A DNA stretch of 64,000 nucleotides from a bacterium. GTDB taxonomy: Bacteria; Chloroflexota; Anaerolineae; Caldilineales; Caldilineaceae. The DNA lies in NCBI GenBank assembly GCA_016124945.1, contig WGMT01000038.1:62001-126000 (forward strand), written 5' to 3'. Numbering within the stretch: the first letter of the stretch is position 1; each line of letters begins with the position of its first letter. Under the pieces are notes generated by a model that was not told where the DNA came from, ran no database searches, and saw only the letters and a list, made by a program, of their open reading frames with translations. The translations under genes were made by a program, and so were the position numbers. Shown in pieces: positions 9,576 through 17,270 of the stretch.

Positions 9576-10997
9576 ATGCCCAAGACAATTAGCATCGATC
9601 CCATCACCCGCATCGAAGGACATGCCAAGATCACGATCCATTTGGACGATCAGGGCAAGGTCGACGATGCATTCTTCCACGTCACCCAATACCGCGGCTT
9701 CGAAAAGCTGTGCGAAGGACGTCCTTTCTACGAGATGCCGTCGTTGATGGCGCGCATCTGCGGCATCTGCCCGGTGAGTCATCTCATGGCCTCCGCCAAG
9801 GCGTGTGACGCTCTGCTGGCAGTGCAGATCCCCGAGACCGCGGCCAATCTACGCCGCATCATGAACTTGGCGCAGATCGTCCAATCCCACGCGCTTAGCT
9901 TCTTTCACCTCTCGTCGCCCGATCTGCTCATGGGCATGGACGCCGATCCTGCCGTGCGCAACATCTTCGGTGTGGCGCAACAGCACCCCTACCTGGCCAA
10001 AGACGGCATCGCCCTGCGCAAGTTCGGCCAGGAGATCATCGAATTGCTGGGCGGCAAGCGCATCCACCCGGCGTGGGTGGTGCCCGGCGGCGTCAGTGAT
10101 CCGCTCAACGAAGACCGTCACGCCACGATCATGGCGGCGCTGCCCGAAGCCAAACAGATCGCCATCCGTACGCTGGACTGGTTCAAAACCGTGGTAGACA
10201 ACTACCGCGAAGAGATCCGCACCTTCGGCAACTTCCCCACGCTCTTTATGGGCCTCGTCAGCGAAGACGACAACAGCCTGTCGTTTTACGATGGGCGCAT
10301 CCGCATTGTCGACTCCACCGGCAATATCGTCGCCGACAGGCTCAAGCCCGAGAAGTACCAGGACTACATCGAAGAGTCCGTTGCGCCGTGGACCTACCTG
10401 AAGTTCCCCTACTACAAGCCCATGGGGCCGGAAGGCGTCTATCGTGTGGGGCCGTTGGCGCGGCTCAACCTGATCGACCGCTGCGGCACTCCCTTGGCCG
10501 ACCAGGAGTGGGCCGAGTTCCGTTCGCTGGAGCGGGGTGCGGTGCTAAGTTCGTTCCACTTCCACTATGCGCGGCTGGTGGAGATCCTCTACTGTGTGGA
10601 GCGCATGGAGCAACTGCTCAACGATCCTGAGATCCTCAGCGACCATGTGCGATCCTATGCCAGCCCCAACCGCAGCGAGGGGATCGGCGTCTCTGAAGCA
10701 CCGCGCGGTACGCTCATGCACCACTATAAGATCGACGAAAACGGCCTGATCACAACAGCCAATCTGATCATTGCTACCGGTCATAACAACATGGCCATGA
10801 ACAAGGGCGTCAAACAGGTGGCCAAGCACTACATCAACGGTAGCAAGATCGAAGAAGGCATGCTCAACCGCGTCGAAGCTGTGATCCGCACCTTTGATCC
10901 ATGCTTAAGTTGCTCCACCCACGCCGTCGGCCAGATGCCGCTCCAGGTTCAACTCATGGCAGCGGACGGCGAAGTGATCGACGTGTTGCAAAGATAA
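9576..10997 (+). CDS. hoxH: [NiFe]-hydrogenase large subunit HoxH
   Basis: Catalytic subunit that makes or consumes H2 at the NiFe(CN)2CO site. 473 aa. N-terminal L1 motif RICGICPVSH (near residue 67) and C-terminal L2 motif DPCLSCSTH supply the four Ni-binding Cys. The 24 residues after that His (starting AVGQMPLQ) form the tail that a maturation endopeptidase removes after Ni insertion; a candidate protease is encoded just downstream. 18 bp from hoxY, with GGAAGAAAGG as RBS. A 265-bp palindromic element directly follows the stop. Confidence 0.97.
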   Translation: MPKTISIDPITRIEGHAKITIHLDDQGKVDDAFFHVTQYRGFEKLCEGRPFYEMPSLMARICGICPVSHLMASAKACDALLAVQIPETAANLRRIMNLAQIVQSHALSFFHLSSPDLLMGMDADPAVRNIFGVAQQHPYLAKDGIALRKFGQEIIELLGGKRIHPAWVVPGGVSDPLNEDRHATIMAALPEAKQIAIRTLDWFKTVVDNYREEIRTFGNFPTLFMGLVSEDDNSLSFYDGRIRIVDSTGNIVADRLKPEKYQDYIEESVAPWTYLKFPYYKPMGPEGVYRVGPLARLNLIDRCGTPLADQEWAEFRSLERGAVLSSFHFHYARLVEILYCVERMEQLLNDPEILSDHVRSYASPNRSEGIGVSEAPRGTLMHHYKIDENGLITTANLIIATGHNNMAMNKGVKQVAKHYINGSKIEEGMLNRVEAVIRTFDPCLSCSTHAVGQMPLQVQLMAADGEVIDVLQR

Positions 10998-11001
10998 TAG
11001 A

Positions 11002-11266
11002 TTCACCGCACAGACGCGAAGGACGCAAAGAGAAGATAGGACACGGATTTCAGGATTTTCAGGAGGAGAAAAGAAGCAATAGAACGCGGATGGGGCGGAT
11101 TGAGCAGAGCAAGGCGGATTCTGATAAATTTGTCTGGCATCCTACTATGCGTACAATCCACCCCGTTCGTGTTCTATCATCAAAATTCTTCTGAAAATCC
11201 TGAGAATCCTGAAATCCGTGTCCCTTCATCTTTCTCCTCTTTGCGTCCTTTGCGCCTTTGCGGTGG
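11002..11266. repeat. 265-bp imperfect palindromic element between hoxH and its protease
   Basis: Outer arms pair TTCACCGCA...GGACGCAAAGAG (11002-11032) with CTCTTTGCGTCC...TGCGGTGGA (about 11236-11266). Inner arms pair GGACACGGATTTCAGGATT (about 11039-11057) with AATCCTGAAATCCGTGTCC (about 11206-11224), and further weaker pairing runs toward the centre. No transposase is encoded. It looks like a MITE- or REP-type insertion that splits the hydrogenase operon, so downstream genes may be transcribed through it or need their own promoter. Confidence 0.65.
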
Positions 11267-11304
11267 AAAGCGTATTCGCGGTAGAAATTTCAAAGGATCT
11301 TCCC

Positions 11305-11775
11305 ATGTACGATGTGACGCTCGCCGATTCAACCTTGATTGTCGCCTACGGCAACCCCCTGCGCGGGGACGATGGCGTGGGCTGGCAGGCCGCCATTCTG
11401 CTCGCGCGTGAACTCAAGGATCAGGTGCAGGTCCTAACGCGCCATCAGTTGACGCCCGAACTGGCCGAAACGCTGAGTGAAGCGTCACGCGTCATCTTCA
11501 TCGATGCCGCCGCCCAAGGACCCGCTGGCGAAGTCCACTGTCGCGCCGTCGAGCGGACAGGCGAACTCGCCGCACAGCCCTTCACCCACCACGTCGCCCC
11601 CGCCGACCTGCTCACCGCAGCGCACACGCTCTACGGCCACGCCCCCACCGGCTACCTCATCACCGTCAACGGCGGCAGCTTTGGCTACACCGAAACATTG
11701 TCCCCTGCCGTCGAAGCGGCGTTGCCCGGCGTCCTGACGCAGGTAAGGGAAATCGTGGGCGGGCCCTCACTCTAA
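11305..11775 (+). CDS. hoxW: hydrogenase maturation protease (HoxW/HycI family)
   Basis: Nickel-dependent endopeptidase expected to trim the HoxH C-terminal tail after Ni insertion. 156 aa, typical size (~150-165). Visible family motifs: YGNPLRGDDGVGW near the N-terminus, whose Asp and following acidic residue belong to the Ni-sensing site, FIDAA in the middle, and a conserved-type THHVAPADLL with the later ligand His. The ATG at 11305 has AAGGATCT upstream; a longer frame to 11218 would be encoded by the palindromic element and is rejected. The hoxW name rests on context plus family, not on demonstrated specificity. Confidence 0.88.
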   Translation: MYDVTLADSTLIVAYGNPLRGDDGVGWQAAILLARELKDQVQVLTRHQLTPELAETLSEASRVIFIDAAAQGPAGEVHCRAVERTGELAAQPFTHHVAPADLLTAAHTLYGHAPTGYLITVNGGSFGYTETLSPAVEAALPGVLTQVREIVGGPSL

Positions 11776-11949
11776 ATTTTCACCCCAAACCAACAAACCT
11801 AACCAATCAGCCAGGAGTAACACAGCCTGTATGTCGGGTGCAGCGAACCTTTCCTTCTCTTAAAATCGAGAGAGCGCAGACCCCAACACTGTGCAGAATC
11901 CGCATTTTGCAAGCAATAGGTGAACGGGGCTGCACAGGAGGGTGCTGGT

Positions 11950-14274
11950 GTGGAAATTTCAACACAATTCCGAAACTTGACGTCACAATCGACTAAGGCC
12001 CGCCTCGCGTTGCACATTTCCGGTGTGGTGCAGGGTGTCGGCTTTCGCCCCTTCGTCTACCGGCTGGCGATGGAGCTACAACTCAGCGGCTGGGTTCTGA
12101 ATTCGGCGCAAGGTGTCTTTGTGGAAGCTGAAGGAGACACCGCCACGCTTGAACAATTCCGCCGCCGCATCCAGGACGATGCACCGCCCCAGGCACAGAT
12201 TCAAGACGTGATTGCCACGTCCTTGCCGCCGGTGGGCTACCACCAATTCGAGATCCGTCACAGCGACGGCGGTGGACCGCGCACCACGTTCGTCCTTCCC
12301 GATGTGGCTACCTGCCCAGACTGCCTGCGCGAACTCTTTGATCCCAACGATCAGCGTTATCGTTATCCCTTCATCAACTGCACCAACTGTGGGCCGCGCT
12401 ACTCCATCATCGAGGAGATCCCCTACGATCGGCCACACACCACCATGCGCGACTTCGTTCTGTGCCCGGCCTGTCAGGCCGAATACGACGATCCCGCCGA
12501 TCGGCGCTTCCATGCGCAGCCGAACGCCTGCCCCCAATGCGGGCCACAGCTCGCCTTTTGGGACAGTCGCGGCCTGCTTCTCATCGACGAAGACGATGCC
12601 CTCCTCGCCGCTGCCGACGCCATTCGCCAAGGCTGGGTCGTGGCTGTCAAAGGGATCGGTGGCTTTCATCTGATGGTCGATGCCCGCTCCGAAGAGGCCG
12701 TAGCCCGGCTGCGTCACCGCAAGCGCCGCGAAGCCAAACCCTTCGCCATTATGGCCCCCAGTGTGGCGCAAGTGGAGTGCATCTGTGCGCTCTCCGGCGA
12801 AGAACAGGATCTGATCACCTCGTCCGCTGCGCCGATTGTGCTGCTTGCGAAGCGGCTGCGCAGCGAAATTGCACCCAACGTCGCCCCTGCCAACCCGCGC
12901 CTGGGCGTGATGCTGCCCTACTCACCGCTGCATCACCTGCTCATGGCCGAGTTGAATTTCCCCGTCGTTGCCACCAGCGGCAACCTGAGCGACGAACCCA
13001 TCTGCATCGACGAATATGAAGCGCTGCAACGCCTGCGCGGCATCGCCGACTTCTTCCTTGTGCACAATCGCCCCATCGCCCGCGCCGTGGACGATTCCGT
13101 GGCGCGCATTGTGGCCGGCGAAGTGCAGATCCTGCGCCGCAGCCGCGGCTACGCGCCGCTGCCCATTCGCCTGCCCGAGCCTGTCCCCGCGCCGGTGTTG
13201 GCCGTAGGCGCACACCTAAAGAACAGCGTAGCCCTGGCTGTGGGCGATCAGCTCTTCCTTAGCCAACACATCGGCGATCTGGAAACACCCCAAGCCTACG
13301 ACGCCTTTCGCCACACTGTCGACAGCCTGTGTAACCTCTACGATGTAGAGCCCGCCGCCATCGTCTGCGATGCGCACCCCGATTATCTGTCTACGCGCTA
13401 TGCCGCGGATCTGGCCGAGCAGCGGGGCATTCCGCTCACCAAAGTACAGCACCATTACGCCCACATCCTCGCCTGCATGGCCGATAACGGCGTGCGTGGG
13501 CCCGTCCTCGGGCTAGCGTGGGACGGCACCGGCTACGGCGACGACGGCACGATCTGGGGCGGCGAGTTCTTGCTTGTCGATCAAACCGGCTATCAGCGCG
13601 TCGCTCACCTGCGTCCTTTTGCACTGGCCGGTGGAGATGCTGCCGTGCGTGAACCGCGCCGTTCGGCGCTGGGCCTTCGCCACGCCACCAAATGCATCGA
13701 CGCCCCGGGCTTCTGGCAGCCCCTGCCCGAATTCACCCAAGAGGAACGCACCGTCCTGGCAACGATGCTAAACCGGGGGCTGAACACTGTCAACACCACC
13801 AGCATGGGCCGTCTTTTCGACGGTGTTGCCGCGCTGCTGGGTTTACATCCCATTTCTGCGTTTGAAGGACAGGCTGCCATGGCGTTGGAATTTGCCGCCC
13901 TGCAAGCCCACACCACCAACGAACACTATCTCTTGCCTGTCCTGGCGGCTGAGGACGGCAGCGACCGTCTGATCCTCGACTGGGCAACCATGATCGACCA
14001 GATCCTGGCCGACGTGCGGCGGGGCAGCAGCACCGGGCGCATGGCGCTCAAATTCCATAACGCCCTCGTCGAAGCCGCCGTCGAAACCGTCCGCCGCTTA
14101 GACGACCGTCTCGAAATCGAAGAGATCGTCCTCAGTGGCGGTTGTTTCCAGAACAAACTGCTCACCGAGTCCCTCATCCTGCGTCTGCGCCAGAGCGGGC
14201 ACCGTGTCCACTGGCACAAGCGCATCCCGCCGAATGACGGTGGCGTTGCAGTAGGGCAGGTGATTGGTGATTAG
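11950..14274 (+). CDS. hypF: carbamoyltransferase HypF
   Basis: Uses carbamoyl phosphate and ATP to carbamoylate the HypE C-terminal Cys, the first step of CN ligand synthesis for the NiFe centre. 774 aa, normal for the family. Order: acylphosphatase-like domain (HISGVVQGVGFRPFVYRLA), zinc fingers (CPDCLRELFDP, CTNCGPRY, CPACQAEYDD, CPQCGPQ), a YrdC-like Sua5 domain (AVKGIGGFHLM, KRREAKPFAIM, ATSGNLSDEPI), and a Kae1-like carbamoyltransferase domain (HHYAHILACMADN, LAWDGTGYGDDG, LSGGCFQN). GTG at 11950 is preferred over GTG at 11920 because AGGAGGG sits 7 nt upstream. Its last codons and stop lie inside the left arm of a 35-bp inverted repeat. Confidence 0.96.
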   Translation: MEISTQFRNLTSQSTKARLALHISGVVQGVGFRPFVYRLAMELQLSGWVLNSAQGVFVEAEGDTATLEQFRRRIQDDAPPQAQIQDVIATSLPPVGYHQFEIRHSDGGGPRTTFVLPDVATCPDCLRELFDPNDQRYRYPFINCTNCGPRYSIIEEIPYDRPHTTMRDFVLCPACQAEYDDPADRRFHAQPNACPQCGPQLAFWDSRGLLLIDEDDALLAAADAIRQGWVVAVKGIGGFHLMVDARSEEAVARLRHRKRREAKPFAIMAPSVAQVECICALSGEEQDLITSSAAPIVLLAKRLRSEIAPNVAPANPRLGVMLPYSPLHHLLMAELNFPVVATSGNLSDEPICIDEYEALQRLRGIADFFLVHNRPIARAVDDSVARIVAGEVQILRRSRGYAPLPIRLPEPVPAPVLAVGAHLKNSVALAVGDQLFLSQHIGDLETPQAYDAFRHTVDSLCNLYDVEPAAIVCDAHPDYLSTRYAADLAEQRGIPLTKVQHHYAHILACMADNGVRGPVLGLAWDGTGYGDDGTIWGGEFLLVDQTGYQRVAHLRPFALAGGDAAVREPRRSALGLRHATKCIDAPGFWQPLPEFTQEERTVLATMLNRGLNTVNTTSMGRLFDGVAALLGLHPISAFEGQAAMALEFAALQAHTTNEHYLLPVLAAEDGSDRLILDWATMIDQILADVRRGSSTGRMALKFHNALVEAAVETVRRLDDRLEIEEIVLSGGCFQNKLLTESLILRLRQSGHRVHWHKRIPPNDGGVAVGQVIGD

Positions 14275-14336
14275 GGATTGGTGACTGGGGCAGAGGTAAA
14301 TTCTGCCCCAGTCACCAATCCCTAATCACCAATCAC
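14260..14336. repeat. perfect 35-bp inverted repeat overlapping the hypF stop
   Basis: Left arm 14260-14294 and right arm 14302-14336 are exact reverse complements around a 7-nt loop. Each arm is built of near-tandem GATTGGT/GATTAGG units. The hypF TAG at 14272-14274 is within the left arm, and the hypC start is 22 bp after the right arm. A transcript across the gap would form a very stable stem. Other members of the same style lie near 17,200, 23,650, 26,380, 27,800 and 30,080. Confidence 0.9.
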
Positions 14337-14357
14337 TATTTCTGAAAGGATCTCTCT

Positions 14358-14651
14358 ATGTGCCTCGGCGTTCCCGGTCAGATCATCGAAATTGTCGATA
14401 CCGACCCCATCACGCGCAGTGGACGGGTGAACTTTGGCGGCATCGTCAAACAGATCAACCTGGCCTATGTCCCCGAAGCCGTGGTGGGTAACTATGTGGT
14501 CGTTCATGTAGGGTTTGCCATCAGCATTGTGGATGAAGAAGAAGCTGAGCTGGTCTTCAACTATTTGGAGCAGATGGGCGAATTGGAGGAGTTGACCGTG
14601 GCCGACGCTTTCAACGGGGCTGTGGACCTGTCCACGCGAGGCACGCCGTGA
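14358..14651 (+). CDS. hypC: hydrogenase assembly chaperone HypC
   Basis: Small chaperone that, with HypD, carries the Fe(CN)2CO unit and delivers it to the hydrogenase large subunit precursor. 97 aa. It begins MCLGVPGQI, with the essential Cys2 after Met removal, and has the typical [14 protein letters not shown] segment. RBS AAAGGATC is 6-9 nt upstream. It overlaps hypD by 4 bp (GTGA), consistent with the HypC-HypD complex. Confidence 0.96.
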   Translation: MCLGVPGQIIEIVDTDPITRSGRVNFGGIVKQINLAYVPEAVVGNYVVVHVGFAISIVDEEEAELVFNYLEQMGELEELTVADAFNGAVDLSTRGTP

Positions 14652-15736
14652 AGTACATCGACGAATACCGCGATCCCGACGCCGCCCAGCGCTATGCCGA
14701 GGCCATCCACCGCATCACCACCCGCCCATGGACGATTATGGAGATCTGTGGCGGGCAGACCCACGCCATTGTGCGCTTCGGCATCGACGAATTGCTGCCC
14801 AAGCAGATCCGGCTGGTGCATGGGCCTGGCTGCCCCGTCTGCGTAACGCCGTTGGAGCTAATCGACAAAGCGCTGGCCATCGCCGCCCGCCCCGACGTCA
14901 TCTTCTGTTCGTTTGGCGACATGTTGCGTGTCCCCGGTTCCGGCGGCGACCTCTTCTCGGTCAAGTCCAGTGGCGGCGATGTGCGCATTGTCTACTCGCC
15001 GCTGGATGCCGTGAATCTGGCCCGTGAGAATCCTAACAAAGAGGTCGTCTTCTTCGCCGTGGGCTTCGAGACCACTGCGCCGGCCAACGCCATGGCCGTC
15101 TACCAGGCCAACCGGCAGGGGATCACCAACTTCTCGATCCTGGTGTCGCACGTCCTTGTGCCGCCGGCCATGGAAGCGATTTTGGGATCGGCGCAGAACC
15201 AGGTGCAGGGCTTCCTGGCGGCGGGCCATGTGTGCGCCATCATGGGCTATACCGAATACGAACCGCTGGCGCGGCGCCATGGTGTGCCGCTCATCGTCAC
15301 CGGCTTCGAACCGCTGGACATTTTGCAGGGTGTTTACATGACGGTGAAACAGCTCGAAGAGGGCCGAGCCGAAGTGGAAAACCAATACGCCCGCGCCGTC
15401 ACCCGTAACGGCAATCTGCCTGCCCAACAGGTGATGCAAGAAGTCTTCCAGGTGGTGCACCGCAAATGGCGCGGCCTGGGCGAGATCGCCTACAGCGGCC
15501 TCGGCCTCAGCCCCGCCTACACCGCCTACGACGCTGAACACAAATTCAACGTCAGCGGCGTCCACACCGAAGAATCCACCGTCTGTATCAGCGGCGAAAT
15601 CATGCAGGGCCTCAAACATCCCCACGAATGCCCGGCTTTCGGCGTCTTCTGCACGCCGGACAAGCCATTGGGCGCGCCAATGGTCTCGTCGGAAGGGGCT
15701 TGTGCGGCGTATTATCGATATCGTAGGTTGGGGTAG
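14648..15736 (+). CDS. hypD: hydrogenase maturation protein HypD
   Basis: [4Fe-4S] scaffold on which the Fe(CN)2CO cofactor is assembled. 362 aa, normal length. Motifs: [10 protein letters not shown] with the catalytic Cys, [11 protein letters not shown] (Cys pair), [11 protein letters not shown], and the C-terminal cluster region with [13 protein letters not shown] and [11 protein letters not shown]. It starts with GTG overlapping the hypC stop. Normally followed by hypE, but the next gene here is a convergent toxin remnant 6 bp away. Confidence 0.96.
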   Translation: MKYIDEYRDPDAAQRYAEAIHRITTRPWTIMEICGGQTHAIVRFGIDELLPKQIRLVHGPGCPVCVTPLELIDKALAIAARPDVIFCSFGDMLRVPGSGGDLFSVKSSGGDVRIVYSPLDAVNLARENPNKEVVFFAVGFETTAPANAMAVYQANRQGITNFSILVSHVLVPPAMEAILGSAQNQVQGFLAAGHVCAIMGYTEYEPLARRHGVPLIVTGFEPLDILQGVYMTVKQLEEGRAEVENQYARAVTRNGNLPAQQVMQEVFQVVHRKWRGLGEIAYSGLGLSPAYTAYDAEHKFNVSGVHTEESTVCISGEIMQGLKHPHECPAFGVFCTPDKPLGAPMVSSEGACAAYYRYRRLG

Positions 15737-15742
15737 CTCAGG

Positions 15743-15988
15743 CTAACCGGGCTGGAGATCCGTCCAAAGCTCTGCGGGCGCAAAGCGACGAAGGTGCCCA
15801 ACATTGGTCGTGGCAATTACAAAGGATGGCGTAGATAGGGTCACAGCCTGTGCCGCCAGGATGACGTCACCATTGCCGGTCGCAAAAAGGGACTGCAACC
15901 AGCGCGCACAACTCATGTTCAGCGGTGACCGACGAGGATTGGTAACCATGCCAAGCGGTCCAGCGTCCAGAATGACTACTTCTATCAC
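15743..15988 (-). pseudogene. PIN-domain toxin with internal deletion
   Basis: 81 aa; intact VapC-like PIN toxins of this type are about 140-150 aa. The N-terminus (VVILDAGPLGMVTNPR) carries the first acidic residue, and the C-terminus (GDVILAAQA and ATTNVGHLRRF) is the normal PIN ending. The middle, including the conserved Glu region, is missing: residues around SLFATG join directly to NGDVILAAQA. I infer an in-frame deletion of about 60 codons and loss of RNase activity. GTG start with AGGGAAG upstream. It lies 18 bp behind its antitoxin and is convergent with hypD. Confidence 0.7.
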
Positions 15989-16006
15989 CAGGACTTCCCT
16001 TTCAGT

Positions 16007-16270
16007 TCAGCTGGGAAAAGAGGACGAGCCTCGGGCGCGGTTAACATCGAGCGCCTCAATCAAATAGTCACCTGTCTCTCGCTGCTCTTCTTCGTCACCG
16101 TCCACAATCCAGGACTCAATTTGAGCAATCGCCTCCGTCTGGCGGTGCTTTTGACGTAGATGTTCCTCCAAAAGACGGCAAGCGTATTCCGTTGCAGAGA
16201 GACCTTGCTGGGACGCTTCAATCTCCAGTTGTTCCTCATCACCGGCGGATAGTTTTAACGTCAGTGCCAT
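16007..16270 (-). CDS. antitoxin-like protein paired with the PIN toxin remnant
   Basis: 87 aa, acidic, helical. It would bind and neutralise a VapC-type toxin and autorepress the operon. The N-terminus MALTLKLSAGDEEQLEIEA suggests a short DNA-binding strand-helix, followed by a Leu-rich helix (YACRLLEEHLRQK) for toxin binding. ATG at 16268-16270 with GGAAG upstream is preferred to an in-frame TTG at 16282. Retention of antitoxin with a dead toxin is common. The family is not certain. Confidence 0.65.
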   Translation of the reverse strand: MALTLKLSAGDEEQLEIEASQQGLSATEYACRLLEEHLRQKHRQTEAIAQIESWIVDGDEEEQRETGDYLIEALDVNRARGSSSFPS

Positions 16271-16298
16271 TTTATCTTCCAACTTTCTATCTGCGTTA

Positions 16299-16321
16299 TG
16301 GTATGTGCGTTTAGCATACCA
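16299..16321. promoter_or_regulatory. operator-like inverted repeat upstream of the antitoxin
   Basis: TGGTATG (16299-16305) and CATACCA (16315-16321) form a perfect 7-bp inverted repeat with a 9-bp spacer, 28 bp before the antitoxin ATG. The position fits an autoregulation site for the toxin-antitoxin pair (inference). Confidence 0.45.
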
Positions 16322-16571
16322 CGAGCAAGAGTGTACTTTGGCCTTCTCTTAGTTTATTACTTCCAAAATCAGGAGCAAAATACCAGCAAATGCTAGCAAA
16401 CCGGCGTTCACATACTGCTCGTTAACGTAGCCTTCTGTGAATTTTCCCCCAAGCGGTTGAATTCTTGTCGATCTGACCTGAACCCGCTATACTATCCATG
16501 ACCATTTGGATTGTAGCATACAGGACTTTTCCCGCAGATCCCTCGATCTACGACAAGAAGGCGGTGGTTTT
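16322..16571. other. intergenic region between antitoxin and membrane protein gene
   Basis: About 250 bp between divergent genes, AT-richer than its surroundings. It must hold promoters for both directions, but I could not assign clear -35/-10 pairs. Confidence 0.4.
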
Positions 16572-17102
16572 ATGGCAGAAAATGTGCAGACAACAGCGCC
16601 CGAAAATCAGATATTCCGTACCCAACCTAAGTCGATTGTGGGGGCGTTGGCATTTTTTGTGGGCGGTGTAGTCGCCTTCACGTTGGGGATTACCCATGTT
16701 TATTTTGTTGAAGCCATGGCGTGGACCTTCACCATCTGGGGCGCGTTGTTGATGTACAATCACCTTTCCGACTACGCCACACGCTACGAAATCACCGATG
16801 ATTCGCTGGTGATCCTCACGCCTTTCATCTTTTGGCGACCGAAGCGGGTGTGGAGTTGGGCCCAGATCAACCGCATGGACGTCCTCGTCGGTCAAGTAGA
16901 GGCCGAGCGCGAAGATGTGACCGTGCAAATCTATCATGTGACCAAAGGATCGACTGTGATCAACCGCGAGGACATTGCCTACGATCCTGAACTTGCCCAT
17001 ATCATCGCCGAACGTGCCGGTCTCAAAGCCGCCCGCGGACAGGCAATGCAGTCGTTCGACAAGATTCCACAGGGCGCCAAGGCGACCTATAAGTGGCAGT
17101 AA
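16572..17102 (+). CDS. two-TM membrane protein with PH-like cytoplasmic domain
   Basis: 176 aa. Two hydrophobic segments (IVGALAFFVGGVVAFTLG and a second around VEAMAWTFTIWGALLMY, residues ~20-62) are followed by a soluble part that fits the bacterial PH/YdbS-YdbT pattern: YEITDDSLVILTPFIFWRPKRV then WAQINRMDVL. The real start is ATG 16572 (AAGGCGG upstream); 22 in-frame codons before it are rejected. Function unknown. It is monocistronic and ends at a strong terminator. Confidence 0.75.
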   Translation: MAENVQTTAPENQIFRTQPKSIVGALAFFVGGVVAFTLGITHVYFVEAMAWTFTIWGALLMYNHLSDYATRYEITDDSLVILTPFIFWRPKRVWSWAQINRMDVLVGQVEAEREDVTVQIYHVTKGSTVINREDIAYDPELAHIIAERAGLKAARGQAMQSFDKIPQGAKATYKWQ

Positions 17103-17119
17103 TGTGATGTGATGTGTAT

Positions 17120-17155
17120 AAAAAACGCCAGGCTTCTCGAAGCCTGGCGTTTTTT
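17120..17155 (+). terminator. Rho-independent terminator
   Basis: Stem CGCCAGGCTT / AAGCCTGGCG around CTCG, flanked by six A and six T (17150-17155), 18 bp after the stop of the membrane-protein gene. Symmetric A/T tails let it work in both directions, but fabH ends 116 bp away on the other strand with a repeat between. Confidence 0.93.
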
Positions 17156-17159
17156 GTGG

Positions 17160-17247
17160 GATTGGGCGATTAGGTGATTGAGACAGACGACCAATCTCCT
17201 AATCACTCAATCTCCTAATCGCTCAATCTCCTAATCGCTCAATCTCA
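17160..17247. repeat. inverted repeat with 16-bp tandem units
   Basis: Two adjacent identical 16-mers (CTCAATCTCCTAATCG, 17206-17221 and 17222-17237) plus partial copies on both sides. The left arm 17160-17182 pairs with 17206-17228 with two mismatches in 23. It lies between the terminator and the end of fabH and has the same style as the 14260 and 27750 elements. Confidence 0.8.
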
Positions 17248-17270
17248 TTTTCCTAACCACACTTCGTGCT

